A DNA stretch of 64,000 bases, from contig JHVA01000001.1 of NCBI GenBank assembly GCA_000688615.1, positions 3,968,001-4,032,000 on the forward strand. Reading direction: 5' to 3'. Position numbers and translations under genes: made by a program. Source of the DNA: Acidobacteriaceae bacterium KBS 146. GTDB taxonomy: Bacteria; Acidobacteriota; Terriglobia; Terriglobales; Acidobacteriaceae. A model generated the notes under the pieces. That model did no database searches. It was not told where the DNA came from and saw only the letters and a list, made by a program, of their open reading frames with translations. This document shows positions 27,025-35,023 of the stretch, piece after piece. Position 1 is the stretch's first letter; every line of letters begins with the position of its first letter.

Positions 27025-28035
27025 TTAATAACCGTCTGCGGTTACCTGATTTTCAAGTGGTTCTCCAGCGAGGTAACGTCTAACCTGAGCCGCGCCGAAC
27101 GCGAATGCGCGGTGGATGAAGTCGGGTGTGGAACCCGCAATGTGTGGAGTAATGAGGCAGTTCGGCGCGGACCACAGGGGGTGGTTTGGGGGAAGGGGTT
27201 CAGGGTCGGTTACATCGAGTGCGGCGCGAATTCTGCCCTGCGCGAGGGCGTCGACCAGAGCCTGAGTATCGACGACGGGTCCGCGAGCGGCATTGACCAG
27301 CAGAGCGCCGGGTTTCATCAGGCCCAGCTCGCGTTCTCCAAACATCTTGTGCGTCTCCGGAGTAAAGGGAACGATTGCGACGACGATGTCCGACTTTGGC
27401 AGCCATTCGGAAAGCTGATCGACGGAGTACACATGGGGGGTCTTGCGTGCTTTTCGTGCGATGCGCGTGATGGTGACTCCGAAGGGAAGAAGCCGGGATT
27501 CGATGGCGCTGCCAATGGATCCATAGCCGACGATGAGTACGGATTTTCCGAAGAGGTCTTCGCTCAGGATGCGGTATTGCCCGAATTGAGCACCAGACTC
27601 AGAGGTGAAGCCATCCCGTACTGCGGCCTGGCCGTCCCACTGCTGACGGTTCTGCAGATCGCGATAGAGATGAAGGCGCTTGTACGTGGCGAGAATGGCG
27701 CTCAGAACCCACTCTGAGGTGGAGATGTCGTGAATTCCGCGGCCATCGCAGAGGGTGATCTCTTTGGGGAGCCAGGGGATGATCCAGTCCACGCCTGCCA
27801 TCATGGATTGAACAACCTTTACGCCGCGCAGATGCGAGAAGGTGGTTGCAGCGTCCTTGCGGGCGAAAGGAAGGATCCAGAAATCGACCTCGTGTTCGCT
27901 GGAGGTGTCGCGAGGGATACGAACAATTTCTGCTTCGGGGGGAAAGTCGAGTAACAGTTCCGGGGAGAGATTCTCATCAACACCGACGCGCACCATGCAT
28001 CGAGTTTGCATGAAAGGCCGGGAAAAGGAAACCAT
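27025..28035 (-). CDS. D-2-hydroxyacid dehydrogenase family oxidoreductase
   Basis: 336 residues as drawn; in-frame ATGs at 28011 and 27996 are alternatives, the latter giving MVRVGVDENLS. NAD(P)-dependent reduction of a 2-keto acid or oxidation of a 2-hydroxy acid in the cytosol. Rossmann motif VGYGSIGSAIESRL (about residue 168), catalytic Arg in AARGPVVD, Glu in DVTDPEPLP and His in PHIAGST are all present. The catalytic domain is split around the cofactor domain as usual. It is divergent from the 2-oxoglutarate semialdehyde dehydrogenase gene; an everted GCAAT/ATTGC repeat lies in the shared gap. Glyoxylate/hydroxypyruvate reductase-type activity is plausible next to sugar-acid genes but not proven. 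Confidence 0.85.
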   Translation of the reverse strand: MVSFSRPFMQTRCMVRVGVDENLSPELLLDFPPEAEIVRIPRDTSSEHEVDFWILPFARKDAATTFSHLRGVKVVQSMMAGVDWIIPWLPKEITLCDGRGIHDISTSEWVLSAILATYKRLHLYRDLQNRQQWDGQAAVRDGFTSESGAQFGQYRILSEDLFGKSVLIVGYGSIGSAIESRLLPFGVTITRIARKARKTPHVYSVDQLSEWLPKSDIVVAIVPFTPETHKMFGERELGLMKPGALLVNAARGPVVDTQALVDALAQGRIRAALDVTDPEPLPPNHPLWSAPNCLITPHIAGSTPDFIHRAFAFGAAQVRRYLAGEPLENQVTADGY

Positions 28036-28119
28036 TGCGGTTGCGAGGGTGGCCAGTGATTTTCCGTCTGGTTTACACTGATCACGCGTTGGGGCCGGAA
28101 GGAAGAGCGTTGTTTCATG

Positions 28120-28136
28120 CGCAATTTTCGATTGCG
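28120..28136. promoter_or_regulatory. Everted CGCAAT/ATTGCG repeat between divergent genes
   Basis: CGCAAT-N5-ATTGCG. These are the same half-sites as in the regulon described for 34.9-57.2 kb, in the everted order seen at 34949-34964 and 45019-45034 but with one extra central base. It may be a weak or divergent site for the same regulator or a relative. Confidence 0.35.
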
Positions 28137-28173
28137 ATGATCCGCCGGAGCTGAGGCCGAAGGAGCCTGAAAG

Positions 28174-29766
28174 ATGTCAGTAGCCGTGAGTTCACTTTCA
28201 GGGTTGTCCCTGATTGGAGAGGGCGTCGCATCACCTGGAGAGACGACGTTTTACGGGGTCAATCCCGCGACGGGAAAGAAGTTGGAACCCGCCTTCTATT
28301 CGGCCAACGAGCAGCAGATCAGTGAAGCCGTCGGGAAGGCGACTGCAGCATTCTTTCCCTACGCCGCGCTTACTGCGAAGGACAGAGCGGCGTTTCTTCG
28401 GAGGATCGCTGCCGGGTTGGCGGAGCAGGGCGCTGCCATTGTGGAACGCGCAAATCTTGAGACCGGACTTCCGCTCCCACGTCTGCAGGGCGAGCTTGCG
28501 AGGACGACGAATCAGCTCACGCTCTTTGCGGAGGTTCTAGAGGAAGGCTCGTGGGTCGATGCAAGGATCGATGAAGCGGATCCGGAGCGAAAGCCATTGC
28601 CGAGGCCGGACGTGCGTTCGATGTCGAAGCCGCTTGGACCGGTAGCAGTGTTTGGAGCGAGCAACTTTCCTTTAGCCTTCTCGGTTGCAGGCGGAGATAC
28701 GGCATCGGCTCTAGCCGCGGGATGCCCTGTTGTGGTCAAGGCACATCCGGCTCATCCTGGTGTGAGCGAGCTTGTAGGGCGTGTGATTCAAAAGGCAGTC
28801 AAAGAGAGTGGTTTGCCGGGAGGCGTTTTCTCGCTGCTGTTCGATGCCGGTGTTGCGGTGGGCGTGTCCTTGGTGAAGCATCCTGGAATCAAGGCGGTCG
28901 CCTTTACGGGATCGCAGCAGGGCGGCAAGGCGCTGATGCATCTAGCCGCGGAACGCAGCGAGCCTATTCCCTGCTACGCGGAGATGGGAAGCACGAATCC
29001 GCTGTTCATTTTGCCGGGTGCGATGAAGGAGCGCAGAGAGGCGCTTGCGAAAGGGCTGCAGGCTTCCTTCACTCTGGGCTCAGGACAGTTCTGCACAAAG
29101 CCTGGCCTGGTGTTTGGACCGGCAGAGGAGATGGAGACATTCGCTTCGCAATTAGGTGAAGGCGTCAACTCGATGGGGCAGCAGACCATGCTGACACCTG
29201 GGATTGCAGGGAAGTACGGCGAAGCAATTGGAGAACGTGCGAAGGAAGCGAAGCTGATTGCAGGCGCGGACACGGCTGTCGACAAAGAGGTTGCCGCTGG
29301 AGCAGCGACTCTGTTTCGGGTGACGCTGAAGGATTTTCTGGGACACTCCACGTTAGAAGAGGAGATCTTCGGGCCGACAACGCTGCTTATCCAGTATGGA
29401 GAGAAGGATGATCTGGTAGCAGCGGCTGAGGGGTTGCATGGACATTTGACAGCGACGATCCATGGCACGGACGAGGATATCGCTGGTGCCGGAGAGCTGA
29501 TTCGAGTTCTTGAGACGAAGGTCGGCCGGATTCTCTTCAATGGATATCCGACGGGAGTTGAGGTTTGCCACGCGATGGTGCATGGCGGACCGTTTCCCGC
29601 GACCTCGGATGCGAGAACAACTTCGGTAGGTACAAAGGCGATCCAGCGCTTCGTCCGTCCGGTGTGCTATCAGGACTTTCCCGATACATCGCTCCCGGCG
29701 GAGCTGCGGCGTGGGAATCCGCTTGGCATTATGAGGTTGGTGAATGGAACCCTCACGCGTTCCTAA
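28174..29766 (+). CDS. 2,5-dioxovalerate (2-oxoglutarate semialdehyde) dehydrogenase
   Basis: 530 residues, NADP+-type aldehyde dehydrogenase. The last step of non-phosphorylating pentose and hexaric-acid breakdown: 2-oxoglutarate semialdehyde to 2-oxoglutarate. The subfamily is recognised by the long N-terminus (FYGVNPATGKKLEPAF), GPVAVFGASNFPLAFSVAGG, Glu270 in CYAEMGSTNPLFILPGA and nucleophile Cys307 in LGSGQFCTKPGL, where the usual FxNxGQxC becomes LGSGQFC. ATG 28174 has GGAG upstream. It converges on the FAH-family dehydratase gene, and together with that enzyme and the xylonate dehydratase completes a Weimberg-type route. Confidence 0.88.
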   Translation: MSVAVSSLSGLSLIGEGVASPGETTFYGVNPATGKKLEPAFYSANEQQISEAVGKATAAFFPYAALTAKDRAAFLRRIAAGLAEQGAAIVERANLETGLPLPRLQGELARTTNQLTLFAEVLEEGSWVDARIDEADPERKPLPRPDVRSMSKPLGPVAVFGASNFPLAFSVAGGDTASALAAGCPVVVKAHPAHPGVSELVGRVIQKAVKESGLPGGVFSLLFDAGVAVGVSLVKHPGIKAVAFTGSQQGGKALMHLAAERSEPIPCYAEMGSTNPLFILPGAMKERREALAKGLQASFTLGSGQFCTKPGLVFGPAEEMETFASQLGEGVNSMGQQTMLTPGIAGKYGEAIGERAKEAKLIAGADTAVDKEVAAGAATLFRVTLKDFLGHSTLEEEIFGPTTLLIQYGEKDDLVAAAEGLHGHLTATIHGTDEDIAGAGELIRVLETKVGRILFNGYPTGVEVCHAMVHGGPFPATSDARTTSVGTKAIQRFVRPVCYQDFPDTSLPAELRRGNPLGIMRLVNGTLTRS

Positions 29767-29875
29767 GAGGCGTGAGGGTCTCTGTGGGATGAGAGCGAAG
29801 ATCAAAGACGAAATGCAGGGATTCTTCGCCTCCAGCTCAGAGTGACGGGCTCTTTCTTTTTGAATTGCGTGAGTT

Positions 29876-30700
29876 TCACGCTACGGGGTTTTCAAGGGTT
29901 CCGATGGGCGGGATCAGGATCTTTACTCTGTCTCCGCTGGCGAGGGTGAAGTCGTCAGCAGGAACGATTCCTGTTCCGGTCATCAAGAAGGCACCGTTGG
30001 GGAAGCTGTTGTCGCGGAAGAGATAGGCGACAAGCAGCTTTGGGTCGCGCTTGAGCTCTGCGAGTGTGGTTGCACCGGAGAAGACGATGGCGCCGGCACG
30101 CTCGACCTGCAGCTGAATGCTGGTGTCGGGCGGAAGTGGCTCGGCAGTTAGAAGTAAAGCGGGGCCGAGTGCACAGCTGCCGTCATAGACCTTTGCCTGC
30201 GGGAGGTAGAGAGGATTCTCTCCCTCGATATCGCGTGAGCTCATATCATTGCCGATGGTGTATCCGGTGATTGTTCCGGCGGAACTGACGAGCAAAGTGA
30301 GTTCGGGTTCGGGCACAGACCATTTGGCATCGGAGCGGATGCGGACGGGTTGATTCGGGTGGACGACACGACGGGCCGTTGCCTTGAAAAACAGCTCCGG
30401 GCGTTCAGCATGGTAGACGCGATCGTAGAAGGTTCCGCCGCCTGCATCCTTTGACTCTTCGATACGGGCGTCTCGACTGCGGAAGTAAGTGACTCCGGCG
30501 GCCCAGATCTCTTGACTGCCTACGGGAGCGAGGAGAGAGTCTGCTGCAGGTGGTGGGCAGGGTGTGGGAGAGAGAGATGCTTTTACCCGCTGGTACACGT
30601 CGGGACTAGCGATGAGCTCGTCCCAGTCGGAAGTTACGACAGAGTAGCAGGAGCCACCTTCTTCGGCAAAAAAGCCAGTCTTTGTGCGATAGAGCTTCAT
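29876..30700 (-). CDS. FAH-family 2-keto-3-deoxy-pentonate dehydratase
   Basis: 274 residues of the fumarylacetoacetate hydrolase fold. Members with [19 protein letters not shown] dehydrate 2-keto-3-deoxy-D-xylonate or the arabinonate isomer to 2-oxoglutarate semialdehyde. The metal site is visible as Glu131, Glu133 (PEPELTL) and Asp152 ([18 protein letters not shown]). The start ATGA overlaps the stop of the xylonate dehydratase gene, and the next enzyme of the route lies just beyond on the opposite strand. The substrate is inferred from this context; the fold also includes other hydrolases and decarboxylases. Confidence 0.83.
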   Translation of the reverse strand: MKLYRTKTGFFAEEGGSCYSVVTSDWDELIASPDVYQRVKASLSPTPCPPPAADSLLAPVGSQEIWAAGVTYFRSRDARIEESKDAGGGTFYDRVYHAERPELFFKATARRVVHPNQPVRIRSDAKWSVPEPELTLLVSSAGTITGYTIGNDMSSRDIEGENPLYLPQAKVYDGSCALGPALLLTAEPLPPDTSIQLQVERAGAIVFSGATTLAELKRDPKLLVAYLFRDNSFPNGAFLMTGTGIVPADDFTLASGDRVKILIPPIGTLENPVA

Positions 30701-32718
30701 CTTGCTTCCTTCTGCTGTGGAGTGGGTGTTGATTTTAGGGGTTGATGATCGAGGTGCAGCCTTTGAATGATTGCCTCGGTGTCATAGACGCATCCTCCCC
30801 AGATGCCTCCGCTTGCCTGAACGAGAGCGGCCCAGAGTCGTGTCTCGGTGGGGAGCATGGGGTGAGGCGTGAGGTCGTGGCGCGGAGAGCGCGCGGCGAG
30901 ACGACGTTGCCCTTCTTCTGCAGAAAACCGCTCCGTGCCTGAGCCGATGAGGTTGACGCTACCGTGCAGGGCGCTGCGATCGATCATGATCTCGATAAGG
31001 TCGCCATCCTGAACGCGTCCGACGGGACCACCAGCGAGAGCCTCCGGAGAGATATGACCGATGCAGGCGCCGGTGGAGACCCCGCTGAAGCGGGCATCGG
31101 TGAGGACAGCGACATGTTTGCAGTCAGGCAGATTTTTCAGGGCGGAGGTGATCTGATAGATCTCCTGCATACCGGCGCCAGCGGGTCCACCGCAGATAAG
31201 AACGATGACGTCGCCCTTTCCTACGGTGCCATTCTTGATCGCCGCGATTGCGGCTTCTTCCGTCACGAAGACACGGGCCGGTCCGACGTGGTGATAGCAA
31301 TTGTCTTCGTCAATGATGGAAGGGTCGATCGAAGTGCTCTTGATGATGGAGCCTTCGGGGGCAAGGTTGCCGACAGGGAAGCAGACCGTTGGCGTGAGCC
31401 CTCGTGTTCGAGCCTGGTCGGGAGAGAGGATGACCTGATCGGGATCAACGCCATCGAGATCTTCAAGCTTTTTCCTGAGCGCAGTTCTTCGATCACTCTG
31501 CTCCCACCAGTTAAGGTTTTCGTCCAGCGTTTCGCCGGTGACGGTACGTACGGAGGTATCGAGCAGACCGGCGCGACGGAGATGAAGCATCACCTCAGGG
31601 ACACCTCCAGCGAGAAAGACCTGGACGGTGGCGAAGTTCTGAGGGCCATTGGGAAGAGCGTCGACGAGGCGAGGGATCTGACGATTGACGTGAGTCCAGT
31701 CCTCTATCGTTGGACGGCCGAGCCGAGCTGCGTGCGCAATCGCGGGGATGTGAAGCAGAAGATTGGTCGAGCCGCCGAAGGCTGCGTGAAGGACCATCGC
31801 GTTGCGAATGGCGGCGTCGGTGAGAACATCGGCCGTGCCCATGCCGAGGTGAGTCATGCGAAGCAAGGCACGTGCGGAACGAGCGGCGCTATCGAGCCAG
31901 ATGGGTTGGCCTGATGGTGCGAGCGCGGAGTGGGGAAGTGCGAGCCCGAGGGCCTCGCCGACTACCTGAGAGGTCGCGGCGGTCCCGAGGAACTGACATC
32001 CTCCTCCTGGAGTTGCGCAGGCGCGGCAGCCGACTTCGGCGGCGTATTCGAGAGTGATCTGCTGTTTGGCGTAACGGGCGCCGATGGTCTGAACTTTGCC
32101 CGCATCTTCGCCTTCCTCGGCGAGCAGGGTGACGCCGCCGGGAACGAGGATGCTGGGGAATGGCCCGCATCCGGCGAGTGCCATCATCATGGCGGGCAGA
32201 CCTTTGTCGCACGTGGCGATTCCGACGACGCCCTTGCGAGTAGGCAGAGAGCGAATAAGGCGACCCAGAACGACAGCAGCGTCGTTGCGATAAGGGAGCG
32301 AGTCCATCATGCCGGGGGTTCCCTGGGTCCGGCCATCGCAGGGATCGGTACAGGCTCCGGCGAAGGGGATGGCGTGGAGATTTCGGAACTCGCGAGCGGC
32401 TTCGGCCACGAGGAGGCCGACTTCCCAATGGCCGGTGTGGAAACCGAGGGCGATGGGAGTGCCATCCTGGGCGCGGAGTCCACCGTGGGTACTGAGAATG
32501 AGGAATTCGGGGTCGAGAAGACGCGAGGGCTCCCAGCCCATGCCTGCATCCTGGCTGAGGCCGAAGAGATTGCCGGAGGGCTGGGTCAGCAACATTTCGG
32601 GTGTGATGGGGAGCGCGCCCTGTGGGCCGGGTGCATGAGTTTTCACCTCGGCGAATAGGCGGGCGGCGCTGTCGAGGACGCTTGATGCAGAGATGGTGCT
32701 TGCGGAAGATGACTTCAT
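30697..32718 (-). CDS. Xylonate dehydratase, YjhG/YagF type (IlvD/Edd family)
   Basis: 673 residues. Fe-S dehydratase removing water from D-xylonate (or a related aldonate) to give 2-keto-3-deoxy acid. The IlvD/Edd cysteines are in place: [27 protein letters not shown], and [24 protein letters not shown]. The N-terminal block [18 protein letters not shown] and length agree with the YjhG/YagF subgroup rather than IlvD (about 560-620 residues) or Edd. It overlaps by four bases both the MFS gene upstream and the FAH-family gene downstream, so three products are coupled. Assignment to xylonate rather than another aldonate rests on subgroup and partners. Confidence 0.88.
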   Translation of the reverse strand: MKSSSASTISASSVLDSAARLFAEVKTHAPGPQGALPITPEMLLTQPSGNLFGLSQDAGMGWEPSRLLDPEFLILSTHGGLRAQDGTPIALGFHTGHWEVGLLVAEAAREFRNLHAIPFAGACTDPCDGRTQGTPGMMDSLPYRNDAAVVLGRLIRSLPTRKGVVGIATCDKGLPAMMMALAGCGPFPSILVPGGVTLLAEEGEDAGKVQTIGARYAKQQITLEYAAEVGCRACATPGGGCQFLGTAATSQVVGEALGLALPHSALAPSGQPIWLDSAARSARALLRMTHLGMGTADVLTDAAIRNAMVLHAAFGGSTNLLLHIPAIAHAARLGRPTIEDWTHVNRQIPRLVDALPNGPQNFATVQVFLAGGVPEVMLHLRRAGLLDTSVRTVTGETLDENLNWWEQSDRRTALRKKLEDLDGVDPDQVILSPDQARTRGLTPTVCFPVGNLAPEGSIIKSTSIDPSIIDEDNCYHHVGPARVFVTEEAAIAAIKNGTVGKGDVIVLICGGPAGAGMQEIYQITSALKNLPDCKHVAVLTDARFSGVSTGACIGHISPEALAGGPVGRVQDGDLIEIMIDRSALHGSVNLIGSGTERFSAEEGQRRLAARSPRHDLTPHPMLPTETRLWAALVQASGGIWGGCVYDTEAIIQRLHLDHQPLKSTPTPQQKEAR

Positions 32719-34049
32719 ATCAATTTTTGTACGGTATTCGATGGTGGGTTCTTAGGAAGAGCGAGAAGAAGGAACGCGGAGGCTATCAGCGAGAATGACA
32801 TGAGGAGAAAGCCGGGGCGTGAACTTCCGGTGAGAGCCTGAAGGAGACCTACGAGGTAGGTTCCGGCGAATGCTCCGAGGGCACCACAACTGTTGATGAG
32901 GGCGAGGACTTCGGCGGTAACGTTCTTGGGCAGACGCTCTGGAATGATGGCGAAGAACGGTCCGTAGGGGGCGTACATGCAGCCTCCTGCTATGACGAGG
33001 CAGACAAAGGCTCCGGTGAAGCTCACGTTTGCGAACAGGAAAGAGCCGAGCATCCCAAGGCCGGAGAGAAGAAGAAACGGCCATGCGATATCTTTACGTC
33101 GAAGAGTTTTATCTGACAGGTAGGAGGCGACAACCATAAGAATAATTGCGAAGAGATAGGGAATGGCAGAGAGAAGGCCGGTCTGCCCCATCGAGAGCGA
33201 TCCGCCCCGGCGCACGATGGATGGGAGCCAGAGGACAAATCCGTAGATTCCCAGACTCCAGAAGAAGTATTGGACAGAAAGCAGAAGGACATCACTGCGA
33301 AGAAGCGCATGCTTTACGGATTTTACTGGGTCAATAGAGGTCTGTTCCTGTTCCAAGGCTTGTTCGAGAGTCTCAGCTGCCTGAGAGGTGAGCCAACGGG
33401 CCTCGGCAGGCCGGTCGCGAACGAGAAGAATCCACGCGAGCGCCCACGCAACGGAGGGAAGACCCTCGAGGATAAAGGTCGTTTGCCAGCCGTAGGCCTG
33501 GATGAGATACCCGGTGATGGCCGACATCCATAGAACCGTGATGGGGTTTCCGAGGATGAGAAGAGCGTTAGCGCGAGAACGTTCTTCGCGGGTAAACCAC
33601 CGCGTGAGCAGAAGCAGCATCGCCGGGAAGATTACGCTTTCAGCGACTCCCAACATGAAGCGATCGACGGCGAGCAGCCAGAACTCACGAATAACGCCAG
33701 TAAGAGCAGCCAGACTTCCCCAAAGGATGAGGCAGACGAAGATGAGCCAGCGCGCACTGTGCTTGCGGGCGAAGGTCGCCCCGGGAATTTGGAATACGAA
33801 ATAACCGAGAAAGAACAGCGCTCCCAATAGAGAGGATTGCGCACCGGAGATGTGGAGTGTATCGGCCAGACCGGCGGCGGCCCCGAAGCCGTAGTTGGCG
33901 CGGTCGAGGTAAGCGAGACTGTAAGTAATAAAGGCCGCAGGAAGGAAGTATGTCCAGCGCCTGTTCAAGAAGGTGCGTATCTTCCTCTCAGCTTCGGAGG
34001 AGGAGACGCTTTGGGGGGGCAATTCCGAGTTGAGAGAAGAAGGGATCAT
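32715..34049 (-). CDS. MFS transporter, anion:cation symporter type, probable sugar-acid uptake
   Basis: 444 residues with about twelve membrane segments. The start [19 protein letters not shown], the loop [45 protein letters not shown] and [17 protein letters not shown] are marks of the ACS family (ExuT/GudP/tartrate porters) that takes up hexuronates, aldonates and aldarates with protons. Its stop overlaps the xylonate dehydratase start and it is 47 bases after the SDR gene, so uptake and dehydration of a sugar acid are co-expressed. The exact substrate is not known. Confidence 0.88.
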   Translation of the reverse strand: MIPSSLNSELPPQSVSSSEAERKIRTFLNRRWTYFLPAAFITYSLAYLDRANYGFGAAAGLADTLHISGAQSSLLGALFFLGYFVFQIPGATFARKHSARWLIFVCLILWGSLAALTGVIREFWLLAVDRFMLGVAESVIFPAMLLLLTRWFTREERSRANALLILGNPITVLWMSAITGYLIQAYGWQTTFILEGLPSVAWALAWILLVRDRPAEARWLTSQAAETLEQALEQEQTSIDPVKSVKHALLRSDVLLLSVQYFFWSLGIYGFVLWLPSIVRRGGSLSMGQTGLLSAIPYLFAIILMVVASYLSDKTLRRKDIAWPFLLLSGLGMLGSFLFANVSFTGAFVCLVIAGGCMYAPYGPFFAIIPERLPKNVTAEVLALINSCGALGAFAGTYLVGLLQALTGSSRPGFLLMSFSLIASAFLLLALPKNPPSNTVQKLI

Positions 34050-34096
34050 TGGTCTTTCACGAAACGTAGTGGGCGTGATTCGGTGAGAAGCTGCTT

Positions 34097-34828
34097 TCAG
34101 CTCATGTACCAGCCGCCATTGAGATTGATCGTCTGTCCGGTCATATAACCATTCGTCGCGAGGAGCGTGATTGCGTCAGCGACCTCTTCGGAATAACCGA
34201 AGCGGCCGACCGGAATCAGATCGGGGCGAATTTTTTTGTTGTTCCGAATCATATCGGTTTCAATGAGCGCGGGCGCGATCGCGTTGGAGGTAACCCCTTC
34301 CCTGGCCAGCAGACTTGCGTAACTCCGCATAAGGCCAAGCATTCCAGCCTTGCTGGCTGCGTAGTGCGGACCGATGACTCCTCCTGTCTGGGCTGCGACG
34401 GAAGAGATGAAGATAAGCCGACCCCAGCTCTGCTGCTGCATTTGAGGAATGACCGCCTGAGAGACCAGAAATGCGGAGGTGAGATTGGTCTGGATGGTGA
34501 GGTTCCAGTCTTCGAGGGTTAGTTCAAGAAATGGCTTTGTAGGATTGATGCCTGCATTATTAACGACGATATGAATGTCACCGAGATCGCTGCGGATCCC
34601 TTTGATCATGCGGTCGATGTCGGCCGGCTGCGAGACATCGGCCTGGAGCACAAGCGCACGGCGGCCAAGTTGCTGGACGGCGTGAGCTACCGAGAGCGCT
34701 TCTTCTTCTGCGTTCCGATAGTTGATCGCGACATTACAACCGGCCTGGGCGAGGGAGATTGCTGCTGCGCGGCCGATCCCACGTGACGCTCCTGTGACCA
34801 GGGCCGTTTTCCCTAAGAGCGGTTGCAA
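34097..34828 (-). CDS. Short-chain dehydrogenase/reductase
   Basis: 243 residues with a TTG start at 34828, six bases after GGAG; another TTG at 34912 would add 28 poorly conserved residues. NAD(P) motif TGASRGIGRAAA, NNAG, Ser in FISSVAAQTGG and YxxxK as YAASKAG; C-terminal TGQTINLNGGW. The group holds 3-ketoacyl-ACP reductase-like and sugar or sugar-acid dehydrogenases; here it probably oxidises a pentose or aldonate in the first gene of the Weimberg-like operon (SDR, MFS, dehydratase, FAH). It is divergent from the heptaheme cytochrome gene; a TTGC-N7-GCAA operator lies between them. Confidence 0.85.
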   Translation of the reverse strand: MQPLLGKTALVTGASRGIGRAAAISLAQAGCNVAINYRNAEEEALSVAHAVQQLGRRALVLQADVSQPADIDRMIKGIRSDLGDIHIVVNNAGINPTKPFLELTLEDWNLTIQTNLTSAFLVSQAVIPQMQQQSWGRLIFISSVAAQTGGVIGPHYAASKAGMLGLMRSYASLLAREGVTSNAIAPALIETDMIRNNKKIRPDLIPVGRFGYSEEVADAITLLATNGYMTGQTINLNGGWYMS

Positions 34829-34905
34829 GGTGACTCCGTTGGTGTGAAATATGAGGCGAGAGTGCTCCCCGATTTGCTCTCCAAGGCTAACGCGGCGAAA
34901 ACGAC

Positions 34906-34936
34906 TGGACAAGTCTCTAAAACATAGTGCTATGAT
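34906..34936 (+). promoter_or_regulatory. Predicted promoter of the heptaheme cytochrome gene
   Basis: TGGACA (34906-34911) and TATGAT (34931-34936), 19-base spacer. The regulon operator starts 13 bases after the -10 box, over the expected start of transcription. Imperfect -35 and long spacer keep confidence modest. Confidence 0.4.
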
Positions 34937-34948
34937 GATGCACCATCG

Positions 34949-34974
34949 TGCAATATGAATTGCATATTGAGCAA
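34949..34974. promoter_or_regulatory. Regulon site A: TTGC-N7-GCAA operator
   Basis: TTGCATATTGAGCAA at 34960-34974, preceded by an extra half-site so that TGCAAT-N4-ATTGCA (34949-34964) is also a perfect palindrome. Lies between divergent SDR and cytochrome genes. Confidence 0.75.
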
Positions 34975-35023
34975 CATTTGCAGGAATGTTTGAACATGGA
35001 TCGTCCAGTTGAGAGCGCCCGGC

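Noticed and set aside
29751..29790. Hairpin CCCTCACGC/GCGTGAGGG after the semialdehyde dehydrogenase as a terminator
   Set aside because: A good stem but no T-run on either strand; left out of the feature list as undecided.
30964..31914. 316-codon plus-strand frame
   Set aside because: Antisense to the xylonate dehydratase, which has all Fe-S cysteines.
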